A DNA stretch of 64,000 nt. Source: Phycisphaerales bacterium (lineage in GTDB: Bacteria; Planctomycetota; Phycisphaerae; UBA1845; Fen-1342). The DNA lies in NCBI GenBank assembly GCA_016710275.1, contig JADJXS010000001.1, positions 2,790,001 through 2,854,000 of the forward strand. The letters run 5' to 3'. This document shows, piece after piece, positions 62,178 through 64,000 of the stretch; position 1 is the first letter of the stretch; each line of letters opens with the position of its first letter. A model generated the notes under the pieces. The model was not told where the DNA came from. It saw only the letters and a program-made list of their open reading frames with translations, and made no database searches. Both the position numbers and the translations under genes were made by a program.

Positions 62178-63824
62178 GTGGATAGCATCCCGCCCGTGAG
62201 CAGCAAGCCCGCGAAGCCCGGTTACACCCGCTACTGCCCCGGCGAAGAGAACGTGAAGATCTCGGATGCCGTGTGCATGGGGCGGCGGCGCGCCAATTTT
62301 CACAAGTGCCCCGGGTGCCGCTTCAATGACGACGAGCGCGGACTGGGCGAGCCGGTGCCGGGCGTCACCACGCAGCGCCCATTGGTGGTGCACGTGCAGG
62401 GACAGCGCACGCCGCCAACCCTCCGCAAGGAACGAGACGACATGGATCCGATTCATCGCGTGTTCAAGGCCTATGACGTGCGCGCCATCGTGCCGGACCC
62501 GCTGAGCGAGGACGTGGCCTGGCGCATCGGCAACGCCACCGCCCAGTTTCTGCGCACGGCGCTATCCGGCTATGACCGCAGCGACGACGCGATGAACACG
62601 CTGGTCGTCGGCCGCGACATGCGCACGCACAGCCCCGCGCTGGCCCGCGCGTTCATCGAGGGAGCGCGGGCCACCGGCGGCCGCGTGGTGGACATCGGCA
62701 TGATCGACACGTCGCAGATTTACTTTGCGACCAACCACATGCCCTGTTGCGGCGGCGTGCAGACCACCGCCAGCCACAATCCGAGCAACTACAACGGCTT
62801 CAAGATCTGCGGCCCGAAGGGCAAGCCGATCGGCCAGGACACCGGGCTGCGCGAGATCGAGCGAATCGCCGCCGCCATCAGCCGGCATCGCGTGACCGAG
62901 GGCGAGCCGGTGCGGGTGGTGGACCTCTCCGAGCCGTACCGCGCACAACTGCAGCGCTTCCTGCAGCCGATCCGCCCGCTGAAGGTGGTGGTGGATGCCT
63001 CCAACGGCATGGCGGGGCGCTGGTTCCCGATCCTGTTCTCGGGCACTCCGAATCTCACCGTGATCCCGCTGAACTTCGAGCACGACGGCGAGTTCGTTCA
63101 CCCGCCCAACCCGCTCGTGGAGGCCAACCTGGCCCAGCTTCAGGCCGCTGTTCGCGAACACGGCGCGGATATCGGCGCGTGCTTCGACGGCGACGCCGAT
63201 CGTTGTGTCTTCGTGGACGAGACCGGGCGCACCGTGCCGAGCGATCTGCTGACGGCGCTGCTGGCGGAGGAGTACCTGCGGCAGCGGCCGGGTGCGACGA
63301 TCGTCTACGACCTGCGCTCCAGCCGGGTGGTGGCCGACGTGGTGCGTCGCGCCGGCGGAATTCCGCGGCGCGAACGGGTCGGGCACGTCTTCATGAAGCG
63401 CACGATGGCCGAATGCGACGCCGTATTCGGCGGCGAGCTGTCCGGGCACTTCTATTTCCGCGATTTCTACTACTGCGACAGCGGGATGCTGGCGTTTGTC
63501 GCCGTGCTCAACGCGCTGACGCGCAGAGGCCGTTCGCTCAGCGAGCTGATGTCCTCGCTGTGCGTGTATGCCGCCAGCGGCGAGCGGAATTTCGAGAATG
63601 AGGACAAGCAGGGCACCTTCGAGAAGATCACCCGCCGATACGCCGACGCCGAGATCGACCAGCTCGACGGCGTGACCGTTCAATATCCCGACTGGTGGTT
63701 CAACGTCCGCGCATCAAACACCGAGCCGCTGCTGCGGCTGAACATGGAAGCCGCCAACCGGGAATTGCTCGATACGCGCCTGGCGGAGCTGACCCCCCTG
63801 CTGGGACAGCCGGTCGATCATTGA
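62178..63824 (+). CDS. Phosphomannomutase/phosphoglucomutase with Cys-rich N-terminal extension
   Basis: Alpha-D-phosphohexomutase: interconverts hexose 6- and 1-phosphates through a phosphoserine. Core motifs are TTASHNPSNYNGFKICG (phosphorylated Ser), FDGDADRCVFVDETG (Mg-binding), FGGELSGHFYFRDF (sugar-binding) and RASNTEPLLRLNME (phosphate-binding). The core starts MDPIHRVFKAYDVRAIVPD at 62442, which has AAGGA 9 nt upstream. The frame is open and coding-like further upstream: GTG at 62178 or 62196 would add 80-88 residues including YTRYCPGEENVKISDAVCMG and NFHKCPGCRFNDDERG, four Cys that could bind a metal. Two start sites, giving long and short forms, are possible. Confidence 0.93.
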   Translation: MDSIPPVSSKPAKPGYTRYCPGEENVKISDAVCMGRRRANFHKCPGCRFNDDERGLGEPVPGVTTQRPLVVHVQGQRTPPTLRKERDDMDPIHRVFKAYDVRAIVPDPLSEDVAWRIGNATAQFLRTALSGYDRSDDAMNTLVVGRDMRTHSPALARAFIEGARATGGRVVDIGMIDTSQIYFATNHMPCCGGVQTTASHNPSNYNGFKICGPKGKPIGQDTGLREIERIAAAISRHRVTEGEPVRVVDLSEPYRAQLQRFLQPIRPLKVVVDASNGMAGRWFPILFSGTPNLTVIPLNFEHDGEFVHPPNPLVEANLAQLQAAVREHGADIGACFDGDADRCVFVDETGRTVPSDLLTALLAEEYLRQRPGATIVYDLRSSRVVADVVRRAGGIPRRERVGHVFMKRTMAECDAVFGGELSGHFYFRDFYYCDSGMLAFVAVLNALTRRGRSLSELMSSLCVYAASGERNFENEDKQGTFEKITRRYADAEIDQLDGVTVQYPDWWFNVRASNTEPLLRLNMEAANRELLDTRLAELTPLLGQPVDH

Positions 63825-63854
63825 CCGCACAGCCGCTCGCTCCCCGTCCGCGAT

Positions 63855-64000
63855 TCACTCGTAGGCGGCCATCGCGCGCAACTCGCGCAGCCGCGATTCC
63901 ACGTCCGCTGCGGTGGCGCTGTGCAACGACGCGATGCTGAAGGATTCGATCACGAAGGACGCGACCACGCTGCCGCGGGCCATCGCGCTGCGGATTCCGG
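63855..64000 (-). CDS. PfkB-family sugar kinase, C-terminal fragment (cut by window end)
   Basis: The last 48 codons of a minus-strand gene: GIRSAMARGSVVASFVIESF, then TAADVESRLRELRAMAAYE and a TGA. The pattern of AMxxGSVxASFxxExF followed by a helical end is typical of the last helices of adenosine/ribokinase-type PfkB proteins. The catalytic region lies beyond the window. Convergent with the phosphohexomutase gene, 30 bp apart. Confidence 0.6.
   Translation of the reverse strand, partial: GIRSAMARGSVVASFVIESFSIASLHSATAADVESRLRELRAMAAYE

Overview
This window looks like a chromosomal segment of a planctomycete, probably a Phycisphaerae-like lineage. It is GC-rich throughout. It carries a Minf_1886-family protein (a Planctomycetes/Verrucomicrobia family), several dockerin-like Ca-binding motifs of the type NNFDIDPFV, small membrane proteins ending in a CxxCGY...CPECG zinc ribbon, and a long beta-helix surface protein, all typical of that phylum. 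The assignment rests on recognised families only; no rRNA or tRNA was seen.

Layout. 0-4.2 kb: a P1B metal ATPase and a divergent GT4 glycosyltransferase. 4.2-5.4 kb: non-coding tandem repeats with GGCTTCAGCC hairpins. 5.4-7.6 kb: small orphan genes linked to a dead RHS fragment. 7.7-11.5 kb: an IS630-type element split by an IS21-type element, both decayed by frameshifts; an 8-bp target duplication is still readable. 11.5-38.3 kb: mostly housekeeping and lineage genes. These are a beta-helix/dockerin protein, a MazG-like pyrophosphohydrolase, alpha-glucan phosphorylase, a coiled-coil protein, an L,D-transpeptidase, queE and aspS; then a minus-strand run with 4-nt overlaps (secreted protein, PSP1 protein, Minf_1886 protein, AI-2E transporter, small membrane protein, glycosyltransferase-like protein); then an SDR39U1-type epimerase and a coupled plus-strand operon of a beta-hydroxyacid dehydrogenase, an HTH/S24-like protein and aroA. 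A bidirectional terminator closes this block at 38.4 kb.

38.8-50.2 kb: the most distinctive region, an array of five 5'-truncated RHS cassettes, all on the minus strand. Each RHS piece has near-identical core DNA. The four cassettes that keep the core end each carry a different tail, often Cys-rich, one with an HELIH metallopeptidase motif. Each of the five is followed at once (ATGA overlap, or less than about 70 nt) by a small membrane protein or lipoprotein gene. This resembles the displaced-tip arrays of polymorphic RHS toxins with their cognate partner genes. A recombination junction at about 50.24 kb joins the array to a kinase/WD40 gene that has lost its N-lobe and catalytic loop.

50.3-64 kb: the WD40 remnant, a DUF1801 protein, minisatellites, a DUF2325-like protein, a CsgG-like lipoprotein, a small lipoprotein and an ATP-grasp enzyme. 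Next comes a REP-associated tyrosine transposase flanked by exact inverted copies of a 32-bp palindrome, four of them in a 118-bp tandem array that includes the transposase leader. The window ends with a possible TIM-barrel protein, a phosphohexomutase with a Cys-rich N-terminal extension, and the 3' end of a PfkB-type sugar kinase.
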